A DNA stretch of 64,000 nt from contig JASEVX010000007.1 of assembly GCA_031761405.1 (NCBI GenBank), forward strand, positions 56,365,015-56,429,014. The letters are read 5' to 3'. A program made the position numbers and the translations under genes. The notes beneath the pieces were generated by a model. It made no database searches, had not been told where the DNA came from, and saw nothing but the letters and a program-made list of their open reading frames with translations. This document shows positions 45,583 to 57,136 of the stretch, piece after piece. This DNA is from Serripes groenlandicus. Its lineage: Eukaryota; Mollusca; Bivalvia; Cardiida; Cardiidae. The stretch's first letter is position 1, and each line of letters opens with the position of its first letter.

Positions 45583-45802
45583 TTAACTATTTCCCTCATA
45601 CGAACAATCTGCAACAGATGACGTTGAAATCATCTCGGAAAACCTTTGGAAACCCTCTCAAAATGAAAATGTAACTGCCAAGAATGTTGTGGCAAAAACA
45701 GAAATTGCTCATTTTGAGCAATTACTTTTCTTTGTCACAATAGTTTCAAAAGTCGTCTGCTGCAGATTCGTCAGAATGCGTCTACAAGTGAGAAAGGGTT
45801 AA
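45583..45802. mobile_element. TTAA MITE, full length, diverged
   Basis: TTAACTATTTCCCTCATACG to TACAAGTGAGAAAGGGTTAA. Confidence 0.9.
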
Positions 45803-46014
45803 TGTTTATTTAATGTGATAATTTGATTTCGTTTTTAGCCAGAAATCGTGAGAAACCCCTTCTTAAGCAATGTTTACCCACTATGACGTTTTGAACATTA
45901 GTTCAGTTATAGCAGTAGCCTTTGAGTTTATTTACCCTCGCCGTGCATAATTAACTATTTGGCGAGCATCAGTTCAGTTATATTCCGACGACAGTTAACT
46001 TATCCACTGTTCCT

Positions 46015-46265
46015 CTTCCTGTGAAACCGCCTCGAGTACGGTAAGTCGCGGGTTCGATCACTGGCCAGGTCATACCAAATACTTTAAAAACGGTTGTCAT
46101 GGCTGCCCTTCTTTACGCTAAGGGTTGCGGGGTTAGCATTACGACTGACTGGCTTGTGTCAGGATAAATGGACCAATATAACTAGTAAATTACATAGGAA
46201 ACGCCGCGATGTAACTAAATACTAGTTGAAAGCGGTGTTATACACCAAACAATCAATTGATCTCC
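46015..46265 (+). mobile_element. tRNA-derived SINE (family C), + orientation
   Basis: Head with TCGCGGGTTCGATCACTGGC, body GGGTTGCGGGGTTAGCATTA, CGACTGACTGGCTTGTGTCA, tail GAAAGCGGTGTTATACACCA then AACAATCAATTGA. Confidence 0.85.
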
Positions 46266-46379
46266 CTGGGATGTACAGGTACTAGGCTATGACACATGAA
46301 CAGATCGATCCTGAGCCGGCCTGTGTCAAATCCCATCCTCTAACCAATTCTTTGGCGGAACGACTTTCATCAAAGAAGA

Positions 46380-46605
46380 ACCATTTCCTACCTACATATA
46401 GACAGACGCATTTCCAAGCATCTGCAGCAGACGTCTTTTGCAAACATTTTGATAAAAGCAGATTTGCTTATATTGAGCAATATCTCTCTTTTTCAAAAAA
46501 ATAAATGTTTTTATCTCTTTTCAATATGAAGCATATACTCTAATCGTAATGAACATTTCCATATTTCTGTAAAATTGATTTAAAAGTTGTCTGCTGCTGT
46601 TTTGT
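46380..46605. mobile_element. TTAA MITE, old subfamily, decayed
   Basis: CATATAGACAGACGCATTTC, CATCTGCAGCAGACGTCTTT, ATTGAGCAATATCTCTC, AAAAGTTGTCTGCTGCTG. Confidence 0.65.
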
Positions 46606-47295
46606 TTTGTCTGGCTTTATCCATAGGAACTCGAAAGCGTCATACAAAAAGGTGTTTTTCTGTACGTGCTTTCACATACTAATCGCAGACCCACCATTTG
46701 CTTATCCTAGATTTCATATTTTTTTAAGCATATTCACATATAAACTAAATAGATCATACTTTAAATCGTGCAGTCTAAGCTTGGTTTGCATTATTCGCTT
46801 ACAATTACATATTTCAGAAAATTTCAATCCGTAAATATGTTTAAACCCATTTTCCACGTATGCGTCGGGATTTTGTTCTGTTCGACATTGCACCGGTTTC
46901 AATACCAACTGATCGGAACAGGATGTTATCACAATGATTTAAATATGTCCACCAACCTTACTAAGCGCTAAGTAATAATAAAATACTTAAAATGCTTTTA
47001 TTTCATCATTTTTGATATCCTAACATTTTGTAAAACATGAATGTTGGAATGTTTATATATGTAAATTACTAAGTTGACATAAATAGTTACCTTTCTTACT
47101 TACAATACTTATTCAGAAATGAAATGTTTTGGCATTTTTATTAGAAAAAAAAAGAAAAGAATTGAATATGCTTTGGAGAAATTAGTTATTAGTTGCGCTA
47201 AGTTATGTTGGTGGAATTGGACCCTGCTTGCGCTTCCAAACTTAAGGATCCACGTGGAAACTGGTTTATAGCAGTTTCCTAAATTATTACATATC
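46606..47295. other. Nothing recognised
   Basis: AT-rich; several short open frames without protein-like features. Confidence 0.5.
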
Positions 47296-47298
47296 ACT

Positions 47299-47533
47299 AG
47301 AAAACCAACGTTATGGACTCTACGTAATGTATCGACCAGACAGTCCGAGAAGGCTAATCCGGGCCGACACATTCCATCTCAGCGTTAAAGAGGTATAGTA
47401 ATGATTCATGAAACAGAAAATCCACAGGAGGCAACAAGCGTCTGACCGGATTAGCCTGGGCGGCATGCTTAGGCTGATCCGGGTCGATACTTTACGCAGA
47501 TACCACAATGTTGGTTTTCTCGCGAAACGGCCC
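47299..47533. mobile_element. Family F foldback element
   Basis: AGAAAACCAACGTTATGGAC to GTTGGTTTTCTCGCGAAACG; the outermost left bases are lost. Confidence 0.85.
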
Positions 47534-47878
47534 ATATGGCTAACAGTACATGCACGGGTAAGCTGACTGATCTGGATCTACACCGACGGCAAATGCATTA
47601 CGGCTGTCATTCGCTCACATGTAGTTTCATATAGGACCTATATTTGGAATCGTGCCAATGTCGTTTTTCTAAAAGACCATCAAGCAAACTTTGATAAAGA
47701 AAACAAAATGATTTATGATCGTGAAATGTTTTGTTTACGTTAACAGCTTTATAGCGTACGAGTTTTTATCGAAGTTTACATAGGTACTTAGTTCTATTAT
47801 TGTCCGATGTTTTGAAGGAATAAATAAAATAACGCAGCCTATAATTATTTGAATAATATTTTCATTTGTAATATTTTC
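47534..47878. other. Nothing recognised
   Basis: No gene or family repeat seen. Confidence 0.5.
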
Positions 47879-48110
47879 TTAACCCTTTCCCTCTCATATA
47901 GACGCTTTTTGACGCCTCTGCAGCAGACGGCTTTTTGAAAACATAGTGACAAAAGAAGAAATTGCACAAAACGTGCAATTTCTCCTTTTGCCACAATGTT
48001 TTTCACTTTTTGTCATAGGTTATCCATTCAATTATAGAGATTTTCCACCTTTTGACAAAATATGTTCAAAGTCGTCTGCTGCAGAATTGTCGTATGAGGG
48101 AAAGGGTTAA
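47879..48110. mobile_element. TTAA MITE, intact
   Basis: TTAACCCTTTCCCTCTCATA to CGTATGAGGGAAAGGGTTAA. Confidence 0.96.
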
Positions 48111-48275
48111 AGCAGACGGCGTTTTGAAAACATAGTGACAAAAGAAGAAATTGCACAGAACGTGCAATTTCTCCTTTTGTCACAATGTTTTCCACTTTTA
48201 GTCATAGGTTATCCATCTGACAAAATAAGTTTAAAGTCGTCTGCTGCAGAATTGTCGTATAAGGGAAAGGGTTAA
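48111..48275. mobile_element. TTAA MITE, second partial unit in tandem
   Basis: Starts AGCAGACGGCGTTTTGAAAA right after the first unit's TTAA and ends CGTATAAGGGAAAGGGTTAA: head-to-tail arrangement with the outer left end missing. Confidence 0.93.
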
Positions 48276-48459
48276 TAAGATTTTCGGTAAAAGGCCATAA
48301 ACACAAAAGATATTGAAGAATATGGATTTGAAATGCGCATAGGATCTTTCGGGGTTATGTATGCATATATACGAGTACTATCTTCGGCGTTTCGCGTTTT
48401 AGCTATATGGCGGCGGTTCCCGACAGTTTATCCGGACACTGTCTACTTTCATGACAATG

Positions 48460-48985
48460 GTTTCAAAAGCTTTCTGCTGCAGATTCTTCAAAATACGTTA
48501 GCTTGTTGGAAAGGGTTAATACAACAGTTGTCCAAGTATTTTTATTTTCCTACGACGTTTTAAAAAACAGACAATACCAAAAAACATGCTATGTAACAGA
48601 TTGCCATCAACCAAAAAGTATAAATAAAATGCATTTTGGGTGCATTCTCAAATGTTTTCAACTCTATTCGATAATTAAAATATAGTTTATAGAAATTTTC
48701 CATGCTTTTTCTAGATTATTTCAAAATCGTCTGCTGCATATTTGTTGTATGGGGGAAAGGATTAACAGAGGTAGTGATTAGACAAAGTTTCGTGAAATGA
48801 AATTTATGATGTTATATAAGATATGATGTATTTAAGCGTTTACCAGATACAGACTACTTTCGACGCCTCTGCCGCAAACATTATACTTAAGTATATTCTA
48901 ATTTACAAAGAGTTTCTATGTATTAGCTAAAATGACTTCAAAGTCGTCTGTTGTAGCTTTGTTGTATATATGGGAAAGTGTTAAA
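48460..48985. mobile_element. Several decayed TTAA MITE ends
   Basis: Right-end motifs at about 48470-48517 (TTTCTGCTGCAGATTC, GGAAAGGGTTAA), 48650-48765 (AAATCGTCTGCTGCATATTT, GGGGGAAAGGATTAAC) and 48840-48985. Confidence 0.65.
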
Positions 48986-49231
48986 AATACCTAAAATGAT
49001 GATGTCTGTGCGCCATAAGTTAACATGCATCTAACTCACAGGTTGAAAACCGATGATCTCATTTGAAACTAGGTTCTCAGAGAAAGTTCTGGGTCGAGAA
49101 CATAGGTTCTTACGCAAGAACATAGGTTCTCTGTATCGTACAAGCCGTGTGCCGTATGCTGAAATAATGTTAGAGAACATCCGGAATAACGATTGGAAAT
49201 TGGCGAAGGACATTGGAGGTCGAGTTGAAAT

Positions 49232-49450
49232 TTAACTCTTTCAGCGCCACAGGCAATATTGAGGTTTTTGCAAACAATGCAGATTCAGGTGAGTCAGCTC
49301 GTAACGAGCTGTCTCACCTGAAATCAGCATTGTTTACCTTTTAGTTACTAAAATAGTCCAAAACTTTCAGAAATTGATTGAGAGAATGGACACACCCGAT
49401 TTTGAACATGGAAGACTCTACTTTAAAAAATTCGGCACTGAAAGAGTTAA
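49232..49450. mobile_element. TTAA MITE family G, intact
   Basis: TTAACTCTTTCAGCGCCACA to TCGGCACTGAAAGAGTTAA; internal hairpin GTGAGTCAGCTCGTAACGAG / CTGTCTCACCTG complete. Confidence 0.95.
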
Positions 49451-49627
49451 AAAAAGATACTTGTCCAGTGAAAATTACAAACTAAAGTAAAAGACGTCGT
49501 TTCATTGATAGTCTGTTGTGATGTATGATGTTATCGTGAAGAAGTGGGTTGTGTATGTGTCTATGTCATAATCAAGCAAAAGCGAATCGTGTCTATCGAT
49601 CTGGGACTTAATTTACTCTCCACAACG

Positions 49628-49895
49628 GGATTGATTAATTGATTGATTGATTGATTGTTGTTTTACGTGGCATTCAACGGTTTTTCAATTATATCACAGC
49701 GTTTCCTGGGTAAGTTACCAGTACTGCCGGTCCAAATCAGTCAGTCGTTATGCTAACCTCACAACCCTGAGCGCCAAGGAGGGCAGCTATTACTTCTATG
49801 TTTAAAGTCTTTGGTATGACCCGGCATGGGATCGAACCCGCGACATCCCGCAACCGAGACGGACGCCCTACCAATACACCACCGAAACGGTACCT
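49628..49895 (-). mobile_element. tRNA-derived SINE (family C)
   Basis: - strand head CGTTTCGGTGGTGTATTGGT, B box GCGGGTTCGATCCCATG; (GATT)n tail at 49630-49656 on +. Confidence 0.9.
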
Positions 49896-50066
49896 CCACA
49901 GCGGGAACATTTAAACAAAATAATGTGTAAAACCAATGGGCTACGATTCTAGTGAAAGCTCCGTCAAGAGATCTGCGGATACAAAGGCCCGATTGGTTCT
50001 ACTCTGTACGCATATGTAATAAGGAGCCGGAGCGATTATGTCTTATTGATATTCCGCTTTTAATTC

Positions 50067-50253
50067 TTACCCACATATAGACGCTTTTTAACGCACATGC
50101 AGCATACGACTTTTGAAAACATTCTGGCAAAAGGAGATATTGCCACAACTTTATTCAATACATATACTTTCATCTATAGAGATTAACCACATTTGTAAGA
50201 GGATGTGGTCAAAGTCGTCAGCTGCAGATATGTTGCATGTGGGAAAGGGTTAA
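50067..50253. mobile_element. TTAA MITE, old subfamily
   Basis: TTACCCACATATAGACGCTT to GCATGTGGGAAAGGGTTAA; the central hairpin has been deleted. Confidence 0.85.
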
Positions 50254-50336
50254 AGTTATATTGACATCAAACAAGAGGGACTACATTTCCAGTATTCTGT
50301 CTGAAGGTATATATATAATGAATACTATAAATGCGC

Positions 50337-50640
50337 ACGGTGAAGACTACGGTGAGACTGGCGGGTTCGCGTACTCGCCTCCAGGAGTGTTCAATGTACT
50401 CAGAATGCATACAGTATCCCCGACCGGGTCATACCAAAGACGTTAACAAGCGAAGTAATGGCTAACCTCCTTAGCGATCAGGGTTGCGTGGTTACATGTA
50501 TAGCCTTACGACTGACTGTCTGGTGTCAGGATACATTGACTATGGGTACTGGTAACTTACCCAGGAAACGCCGTGATATAATTGAACAATTGTTGAAAGT
50601 GGCGATAAACACCAAACAATTAATGAATCAATTAGATGCA
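50337..50640 (+). mobile_element. SINE family C, + orientation, decayed
   Basis: GAGACTGGCGGGTTCGCG, ACGACTGACTGTCTGGTGTC, ACTTACCCAGGAAACGCCGT, AAACACCAAACAATTAATG. Confidence 0.75.
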
Positions 50641-50644
50641 TAAA

Positions 50645-51255
50645 GACCCAAATTGCTAAGAGCGGCTCGCTCGTTTTTTTTTATTTATATTTGTACAATA
50701 TATAATACTATCGGCATAGATAAACAGATCAGCTTTCGTATTATATATGTAAAACAATATTATGTACACAATCATTTATTTTTACTTACGCATTATTTCA
50801 GCTGATCCGTTTAAACTCCTTTGAAAATGAAAATAAAAACGATAATTTATTCCCTGTCCAAGTGCGACTCTTGCAGCGACGGCGACCTTAAGATGTTTAA
50901 CGAAGTCGAGTACTTGTTATAGTATATATAAATCTAGATAAAACACCCTTTACCGTATAACACACTTGACATGTTTTGGAATCGTATGCTTTGAAAATGC
51001 CTGAGGTAATATATGAAATGTTTGTAAAATTATAATATGATTTCAAAATAGAAAATATTGTAGAAATAGGAGACACTGTCAGATATTAACAACAGTAACT
51101 CCTTTACTGACTATGTTTTCAAAAATTGTTTGCTGCTGAAGTAAGACGTTTATATGGCGTACTGAAGAAAGAAGTATTACTTCGACGATGTAAAATGTTA
51201 GAACCGGGATTCGCCTGCACGTATGTTTGATCTGGGGTATTATTTTTCGTACCTG
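50645..51255. other. Nothing recognised apart from a MITE scrap
   Basis: 51040-51150 has AATAGGAGACACTGTCAG and TATGTTTTCAAAAATTGTTT. Confidence 0.5.
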
Positions 51256-51260
51256 TCGGA

Positions 51261-51440
51261 ATCTGCCGTGGCCGAGTGGTTAGCGTGGGGAATTGGAAAT
51301 CGGAAGTTCAAGATCGATCCGTACTCGCGGCGGTCATGGTGGGTGGCTCACTTTTCCAGTACTGATTTGTTTACGCAGGGATTACTTAAAATGTACTGTC
51401 GCAGTGATATGTGAAAATGCCGTAAACACCGTCTTTAGTT
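51261..51440 (+). mobile_element. tRNA-derived SINE (family A)
   Basis: Head GCCGTGGCCGAGTGGTTAGC, decayed B box (AAGATCGATCCGTACTCGCG), body AGTACTGATTTGTTTACGCA, tail GATATGTGAAAATGCCGTAA. Confidence 0.82.
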
Positions 51441-52865
51441 TTCCAACTTAAACATAAGTTACGCGTACCCAATTGTAACTTGAACGAAAAGGTAATTAAT
51501 TGAACACCAGTTTCACGTACCAAACTGTAATTTTAACGTAAAAATTAATGAACATCAGTCACCCGCACCTATTTGAAACTTAAACGGAAGAGTAAATCAA
51601 CTTCAGTTACACGTACCCATTTGTAACTCGAACGCAAAAGTAAAACTCATTTGTAACTCGAACGAATAAGTAAATCAATATCAGTTACACGTATTCATTT
51701 GTAATTCGAACGAAAAAGTAAATGAACATCAGTTACACATACTCATTTGTAACTCGAACGAAAATGAAATGAACATCAATTACACGTATTCATTTGTAAT
51801 TCGAACGAAAAAGTAAATGAACATCAGTTACACGTATTCATTTGTAATTCGAACGAAAAAGTAAATGAACATCAGTTACACATACTCATTTGTAACTCGA
51901 ACGCAAAAGTAAATGAACATCAGTTACACATACTCATTTGTTACTCGAACGAAAAAGTAAATGAACATCATTTACACGTTCTCATTTGTAACTCGAACGA
52001 AAAAGTAAATCAACTTCAGTTACACGTACCCATTTGTAACTCGAACGAAAAAGTAAATGAACATCAGTTACACGTATTCATTTGTAACTCGAACGTAAAC
52101 ATTAAATGAACATCAATTACACGTATTTATTTGTAACTCGAACGAAAAAGGAAATGAACATCAGTTACACATACTCATTTGTTACTCGAACGAAACAGTA
52201 AATGAACATCAATTACACATACTCATTTGTAACTCGAACAAAAACGTAAATGAACATCAGTTACACATACTCATTTGTAATTCGAACGAAAAAGTAAATG
52301 AACATCTGTTAAACATACTCATTTTTAACTCGAACGAAAAAGTAAAGGAACATCAGTTACACATACTCATTTGTAATTCGAACGAAAAAGTAAATGAACA
52401 TCTGTTAAACATACTCATTTTTAACTCGAACGAAAAAGTAAATGAACATCAGTTACACATACTCATTTGAAACTCGAACGAAAAAGTAAATGAACATCAA
52501 TTACACGTATTCATTTTTAACTCGAACGAAAAAGTAAAGGAACATCAGTTACACATACTCATTTGTAATTCGAACGAAAAAGTAAATGAACATCTGTTAA
52601 ACATACTCATTTTTATCTCGAACGAAAAAGTAAATGAACATCAGTTACACATACTCATTTGAAACTCGAACGAAAAAGTAAATGAACATCAATTACACGC
52701 ATTCATTTTTAACTCGAACGAAAAAGTAAAGGAACATCAGTTACACATACTCATTTGAAACTCGAACAAAAAAGTAAATGAACATCAGTTCCACGTACCC
52801 ATGTGTAACTGGAACGAAATAGTAATTGGACATCAGTTACACGTACTCATTTGTATCTCGAACAG
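51440..52865. repeat. Minisatellite, 48-bp unit, about 30 copies
   Basis: Unit contains CATCAGTTACACGTA.TCATT, TGTAA.TCGAACGAAAAAGT and AAATGAA. From about 52260 to 52760 variant units (CTGTTAAAC; GAAACTCG; CAATTACACG) recur in the same order with a period near 192 bp, a four-unit higher-order repeat. Confidence 0.97.
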
Positions 52866-52869
52866 GTAA

Positions 52870-53350
52870 TTACAATTTTAGAATCTGAACTGATTTGCAA
52901 TTTGTAGACCTCTCCACATTGAAATCATCTGATGAAAAGAAAAAAAGGCCTGTTCATATTAAAACATTGTTGAGGAGCATCGTGTGCATTGTCTACTTTT
53001 CTATAATCTTTCAAAAGTGGTCTTTATGACGGAAATAAGTTGAGACTGGGTGTCCGGGGGGTCGGTCGTGGTGGATTGCCCTTGGACTCGGTGGTCGTAA
53101 TTAAACAAAATGTAATAATGCCATTAGATAATTGTAATTCTGTTTAGAACGGCGTTACACCCAAGTATGATATGTTTATTATAAATTTAAAAGAATCTTG
53201 GAAAAAAAAACCATCACTTTTTGTTAAGTTTCACATGCAATACAAATATAGTTAAATTACCTTTCTCGTAAACAAAGTATTAACTAAAGTTGAAAAGTAT
53301 TGTTGCCAATGGAGAAATAAAAACTTACCAGCAATTTCTCCTTCTGTTGC
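52870..53350. other. Nothing recognised
   Basis: Only MITE-like scraps near 53290-53350 (AATGGAGAAAT, AGCAATTTCTCCTTCTG). Confidence 0.5.
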
Positions 53351-53354
53351 AGTT

Positions 53355-53625
53355 ATTTTATTGATTTGGTTTTAATGCCACTTTCAATTGTTCAATCGTA
53401 TAAAATACGGCGACCAGTTTACCGACCAATGTGCTTCCTGGCTTTCTCTGACTAGTACTCCACATAGTCCTAGCATCTGGCTTCGTTTCAACATAGACTG
53501 ATAGCCTACTAGTTGATGACGATTCTCGCATTAACTTTTGTCAAACGGCGGAATGAATGTATTTCGAGTTGGGGTTCGAACTCACAAAAGCTCGCGTCGC
53601 TAAAGACTGAGCTACGGGACAATGT
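53355..53625 (-). mobile_element. tRNA-derived SINE (family B)
   Basis: - strand head GTAGCTCAGTCTTTAGCGAC with B box GTGAGTTCGAACCCC, body matching 57830-58055. Confidence 0.82.
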
Positions 53626-53730
53626 TTGAAGTTGTCTCCATCAGATGCATCAAAATGTGTCTGTGTGTGATAAAGCTTTAAATTACTTCTTTTGAACACA
53701 TGGTAGATTCATGTTTTATCTCTGCACTAG

Positions 53731-53960
53731 ATCCGCTGTGGTCGAGTGGTTAGCGTCGGGGATTTCGAAACCGGGTGTCCCGGGTTCGATCCCCAGTCGC
53801 GGCACTACGGTCATGGGGTGGAGTGCCCTTGGGCAAGGCACATTTTCTAGCCTAGTACTGGTTTGTTTACCCAGGGATCATGAATAATTAAATTTAATTG
53901 CGCGCTAAATGACCTTAGCTGTCGATGCGCCATAAAACAATATACATTCATTCATTCTGC
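53731..53960 (+). mobile_element. tRNA-derived SINE (family A), best copy
   Basis: Head CCGCTGTGGTCGAGTGGTTA, B box GGTTCGATCCC at 53783-53793, body CTAGTACTGGTTTGTTTACC, CAGGGATCATGAATAATTAA, tail CGATGCGCCATAAAACAATA. Confidence 0.92.
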
Positions 53961-54149
53961 ATTAGATGACGAACGACTTTACACCGAAATGGAATAACAT
54001 CTCTCATTACAGAAGAAAAGAGAAAAATCTTCCCGAGTTTAAACCCATTTATCAACTTTCGTCCGGGTCAATGGCAAGGACAAGTATGGTTGTTTCTACG
54101 GATTAGGAAATGTTCGAATATCCATTCCTATACGTATTACAAATACTCT

Positions 54150-54250
54150 TTACATTGGAATATTTCTCTGTTGGACTTTAAAATTAATGTGACCAAAGGA
54201 GAAATATTTCTCTGTTGGACTTTAAAATTAATGTGACCAAAGGAGAAATA
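54150..54250. repeat. Short perfect tandem duplication
   Basis: ATATTTCTCTGTTGGACTTT...GACCAAAGGAGAAAT repeats directly with about a 44-bp period, a very recent local duplication. Confidence 0.9.
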
Positions 54251-54411
54251 GCTCATAATGACATAATATTTCAATTATATTAAAAAAATAATACTTTCGT
54301 TTATTTAGATTTTGTCCATATTTTCGCTCGCCTGTTTAAATGTTGTATGTATGTATAGCTCTAGATAATGGGCATTTTTCATGTTATAAAATCCTTATTT
54401 GACATTCAAAC

Positions 54412-54478
54412 CCTATGTTGTTGGTACTTAAAAGAATCGTCTCAGTGAGACGATTCTTTTGAGTACCTACAACATAGG
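54412..54478. repeat. Hairpin with AAAAGAATCGTCTCA arm (copy 2)
   Basis: Arms of 33 bp (CCTATGTTGT.GGTACT.AAAAGAATCGTCTCA) with two mismatches and almost no loop. Confidence 0.92.
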
Positions 54479-54630
54479 ATTTTGTTAAGTAATAAGAGAA
54501 ATATTGTGGGGAAAAGACCTGTTCACTCCCTTTAGTCCTCGGTGATAGAAACGGTTAAACTTATTTTGTGGCGCCGTCCATGAGGTAATTAAAATAAACC
54601 TGCCATTAAGGGAATGTTCGTCTAGTGATG

Positions 54631-54863
54631 TTAATCCTTTCCCCACACGCTGGAGCTTTCTGACGTCTTTGTACAGCAGACGACTTTTTGAAAACATAAT
54701 GATAAAATAAGAAATTGCTCAAATCGAGCAATTTCTCCTTTTGTCCCAATGTTTTCCACTTTTAGTCATAGTTTATTCATTCAATTATAGAGATTTTCTA
54801 TTTTTTTACAAAATATGTTCAAAGTCGTCTGCTGCAGATTCGTCGTATGAGGGAAAGGGTTTA
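54631..54863. mobile_element. TTAA MITE, complete
   Basis: TTAATCCTTTCCCCACACGC to GTATGAGGGAAAGGGTTTA. Confidence 0.9.
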
Positions 54864-55020
54864 TACTTTCCACACACGCTGGAGCTTTTTGACGCCTTTG
54901 TAGCAGACGACTCAGTTTGAAAACATTGCGGGGAAAAAGTGAAACACTGCCCATAGTGAACAATTACTTCTTTCGCCACCATGTTTTCAACACTCTTCAA
55001 TAATTAAACTTGAGCTTATA
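54864..55020. mobile_element. TTAA MITE, second copy, right part lost
   Basis: ACACACGCTGGAGCTTTTTG, GCAGACGACTCAGTTTGAAA, CACCATGTTTTCAACACTCT. Confidence 0.75.
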
Positions 55021-55193
55021 AAGATTTTGTAATTTTATTAAAGATTAATAGTATGAAATAGTACAGTCGACTCTTGTTATGTCGAATTTTTAGGGACATC
55101 GAAACATTTAGGAAAAGTCTAAGTTGGAGATAAATTACACAAAAATCGGAATTTAATACGCGTCATACAATAACTAATATTACGGAATACATT

Positions 55194-55350
55194 GATGCAG
55201 GAACTCCGAGATGAAGATGTCACCTCCTTCAAAAAGTATTTGAGGATCACGCTTACAATGTTTGACGACATACTCCAGCGTCTAACGCCTCGCATTCAGA
55301 AAAAGGACACCAGGTTCCGTAACGCCCTTCCTGCAGGCCTTAAAGCTGAG
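55194..55350 (+). pseudogene. PIF/Harbinger transposase (HARBI1-like) N-terminal fragment
   Basis: Frame from ATG 55194 reads MQELRDEDVTSFKKYLRITL, MFDDILQRLTPRIQKKDT, FRNALPAGLK, the N-terminal helical part of animal HARBI1-like nucleases (family: L..ED...F..YLR.....FD.LL....P.I....T..R.A.....L). The frame then leaves the family and stops at 55405. The DDE catalytic core is not found downstream, although GAG|GTATAT at about 55350 could be a splice donor. Likely a dead fragment. Confidence 0.75.
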
Positions 55351-55439
55351 GTATATGACATCTGGGGATACGTATGCTTGCCCTTGCTTCGCACTATGAC
55401 TATATAGTGTTCAATTTACAACAACAAATGGCGATGTTG

Positions 55440-55990
55440 TCCATTTGAAAACTATTATGGCAAACTGACGGCATCGCTTCTCGCGCTTTTATAGTTCTGG
55501 AAATACGGCTCCTGCCTCGGCATCCCTTCTACTGACAATCGGCGTCTTCAGCGACGATTTGACATCTTTTCATTACATGATCGGCATAGCTTCTGCGTGT
55601 ATACGCGAAACAGAACTCTTCCACTCGTCGTCTTCGGGGAGCTTTCGGTATCGATTAAGTTTCCTTCAGGGACTGCTCGGGATGGCTAAAAGATTACGAA
55701 GCCTCGCAGAAGGCTTTCCAAAGATGCCGAGTTAATGGCGATGGGTTCCCGAACGTCCCGAATGGTTGCCGATGGTTTGCCGAAGATCCCGTAGCCGTCC
55801 CGAATAAACATTCGGCGTCCGAATGTTAAAACTTTTAAAATTTGGATTCCGAAGTTCTTTCGATCCCGAGTTGGCCCCGAAGTGCCGAGAAGGTTTACAG
55901 AAGATTAAGGAAGGACACGGAAGGGTTCCAGAACATCGTGAAGACATGCCGAAACATCCCGATTATGCGAATTCCGCTTTCAGGAACCCT
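55440..55990. other. GC-richer stretch with repeated TCCCGAA-type phrases, unknown
   Basis: Unlike its surroundings it is GC-rich, and phrases such as CCCGAA.GT, GCCGATGG and CCGAAG recur at short, irregular spacing. It follows the HARBI1-like fragment. No convincing protein in either strand. Confidence 0.4.
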
Positions 55991-56161
55991 TTGTAGGCCT
56001 AGTGGACGGCAGCAAAGTAAGTGTCACTGTCAAAGATCTTTTACCTCGTCCATCTATCATGACGTTTGTGTTTACTCAGTCAATTTGTAAACATTCGCTG
56101 ATGAATACAAAAAAAGTCATTCGGTAATGTTATAGTCAAAAGTTTTTATTGACGAAAAACA

Positions 56162-56644
56162 TTATAGGCGGACAACAAAATATATAGTATATAACATGAG
56201 AAAAATATAATAAATTGTTAGTATTTTTTTAATCAATGCAGATAGGAATGTTATACAGAAGTTGACATAACTGTCATTTTTATTTCGGCGATAAATGAAA
56301 GCCGTGTATGTGAATTTAGCCAACTTGCTCATAACTATTGTAGATTGACATTTAAGCAGCTGTACAAACTTTTGATTAGTTGGCCATTTACAATAGTATT
56401 TAGGCAGAATAGTATTTCTTAATCCTCGGTAATAGGAACAGGCTAGAATAAAATTATATTCATTTTCCAATACATTCATTGCGCATTTTTTACATATTCT
56501 ACTGGTACGTGGTGTGTTGTTATGTCGACCGGTTTCGATCTCTAATGTTATATTACACACGTTACATATAAAGAAATACGTAATGGGTATATTTGATCGG
56601 ATACAAGCCTTGTCATGTGATACATATTTATGTACATGTAACAT
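56162..56644 (-). pseudogene. Non-LTR retrotransposon reverse transcriptase C-terminal fragment
   Basis: The - strand frame has ITLEIETGRHNNTPRTSRIC, KKC, then ENEYNFILACSYYRGLRNTI, LPKYYC and KLAKFTYTAFIYR: the C-terminal zinc-knuckle-like domain (RIC..C....ENE.HF...C..Y...R) seen at the end of many mollusc non-LTR ORF2 proteins. The frame is open for 160 codons, but the polymerase domain is absent. Truncated. Confidence 0.8.
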
Positions 56645-57136
56645 TTAATAACAAACACGGGAAGATTGAAATCAATAAATAGAGTGCTTATAACAATTAA
56701 GAACAAACATCCAAGCTGAAAAACAAACTGAAACAAATTTGTGTATTTCTGACGAAACATGTCATAACATTAAAAATGGCACCGTTGTGTTTTTCAATTT
56801 GTTGTTCACATCCTTCATATTGCAATATACATTTGGTTCCATCGAGGATTTTATCACATTTTTTTGTATCGAGATATAAACAAGTTTCAATTTAGAATGT
56901 TATCTCTTGGGACAGGAAAATCAAAATCGAGATAACCGAAAAATCGACATTAAAGAAATCGATATAAACACCGATTTCCAGATGAAACAAAGAAGAGGTA
57001 GGTTTGGGACATCAACACATATCAGGAATATCGACGTTACAGATGTCACCACAACGAGCGTGTAAAACAAGAAATGTTTTTATTTACTGCCATAACAGAT
57101 CATGTCTAATATATTCTTGATAACTTAATATTCAAT
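56645..57136. other. Nothing recognised
   Basis: AT-rich flank of the retrotransposon fragment; ATCGAGATAAC-type phrases recur at 56870-56990 without a clear family. Confidence 0.5.

Noticed and set aside
51440..52865. CRISPR array suggested by regular 48-bp spacing
   Set aside because: There are no unique spacers; the whole unit repeats, so it is a minisatellite.
53737..53810. Functional tRNA gene at the SINE family A head
   Set aside because: A and B boxes are present, but the acceptor stem does not close and the same head recurs with a SINE body.
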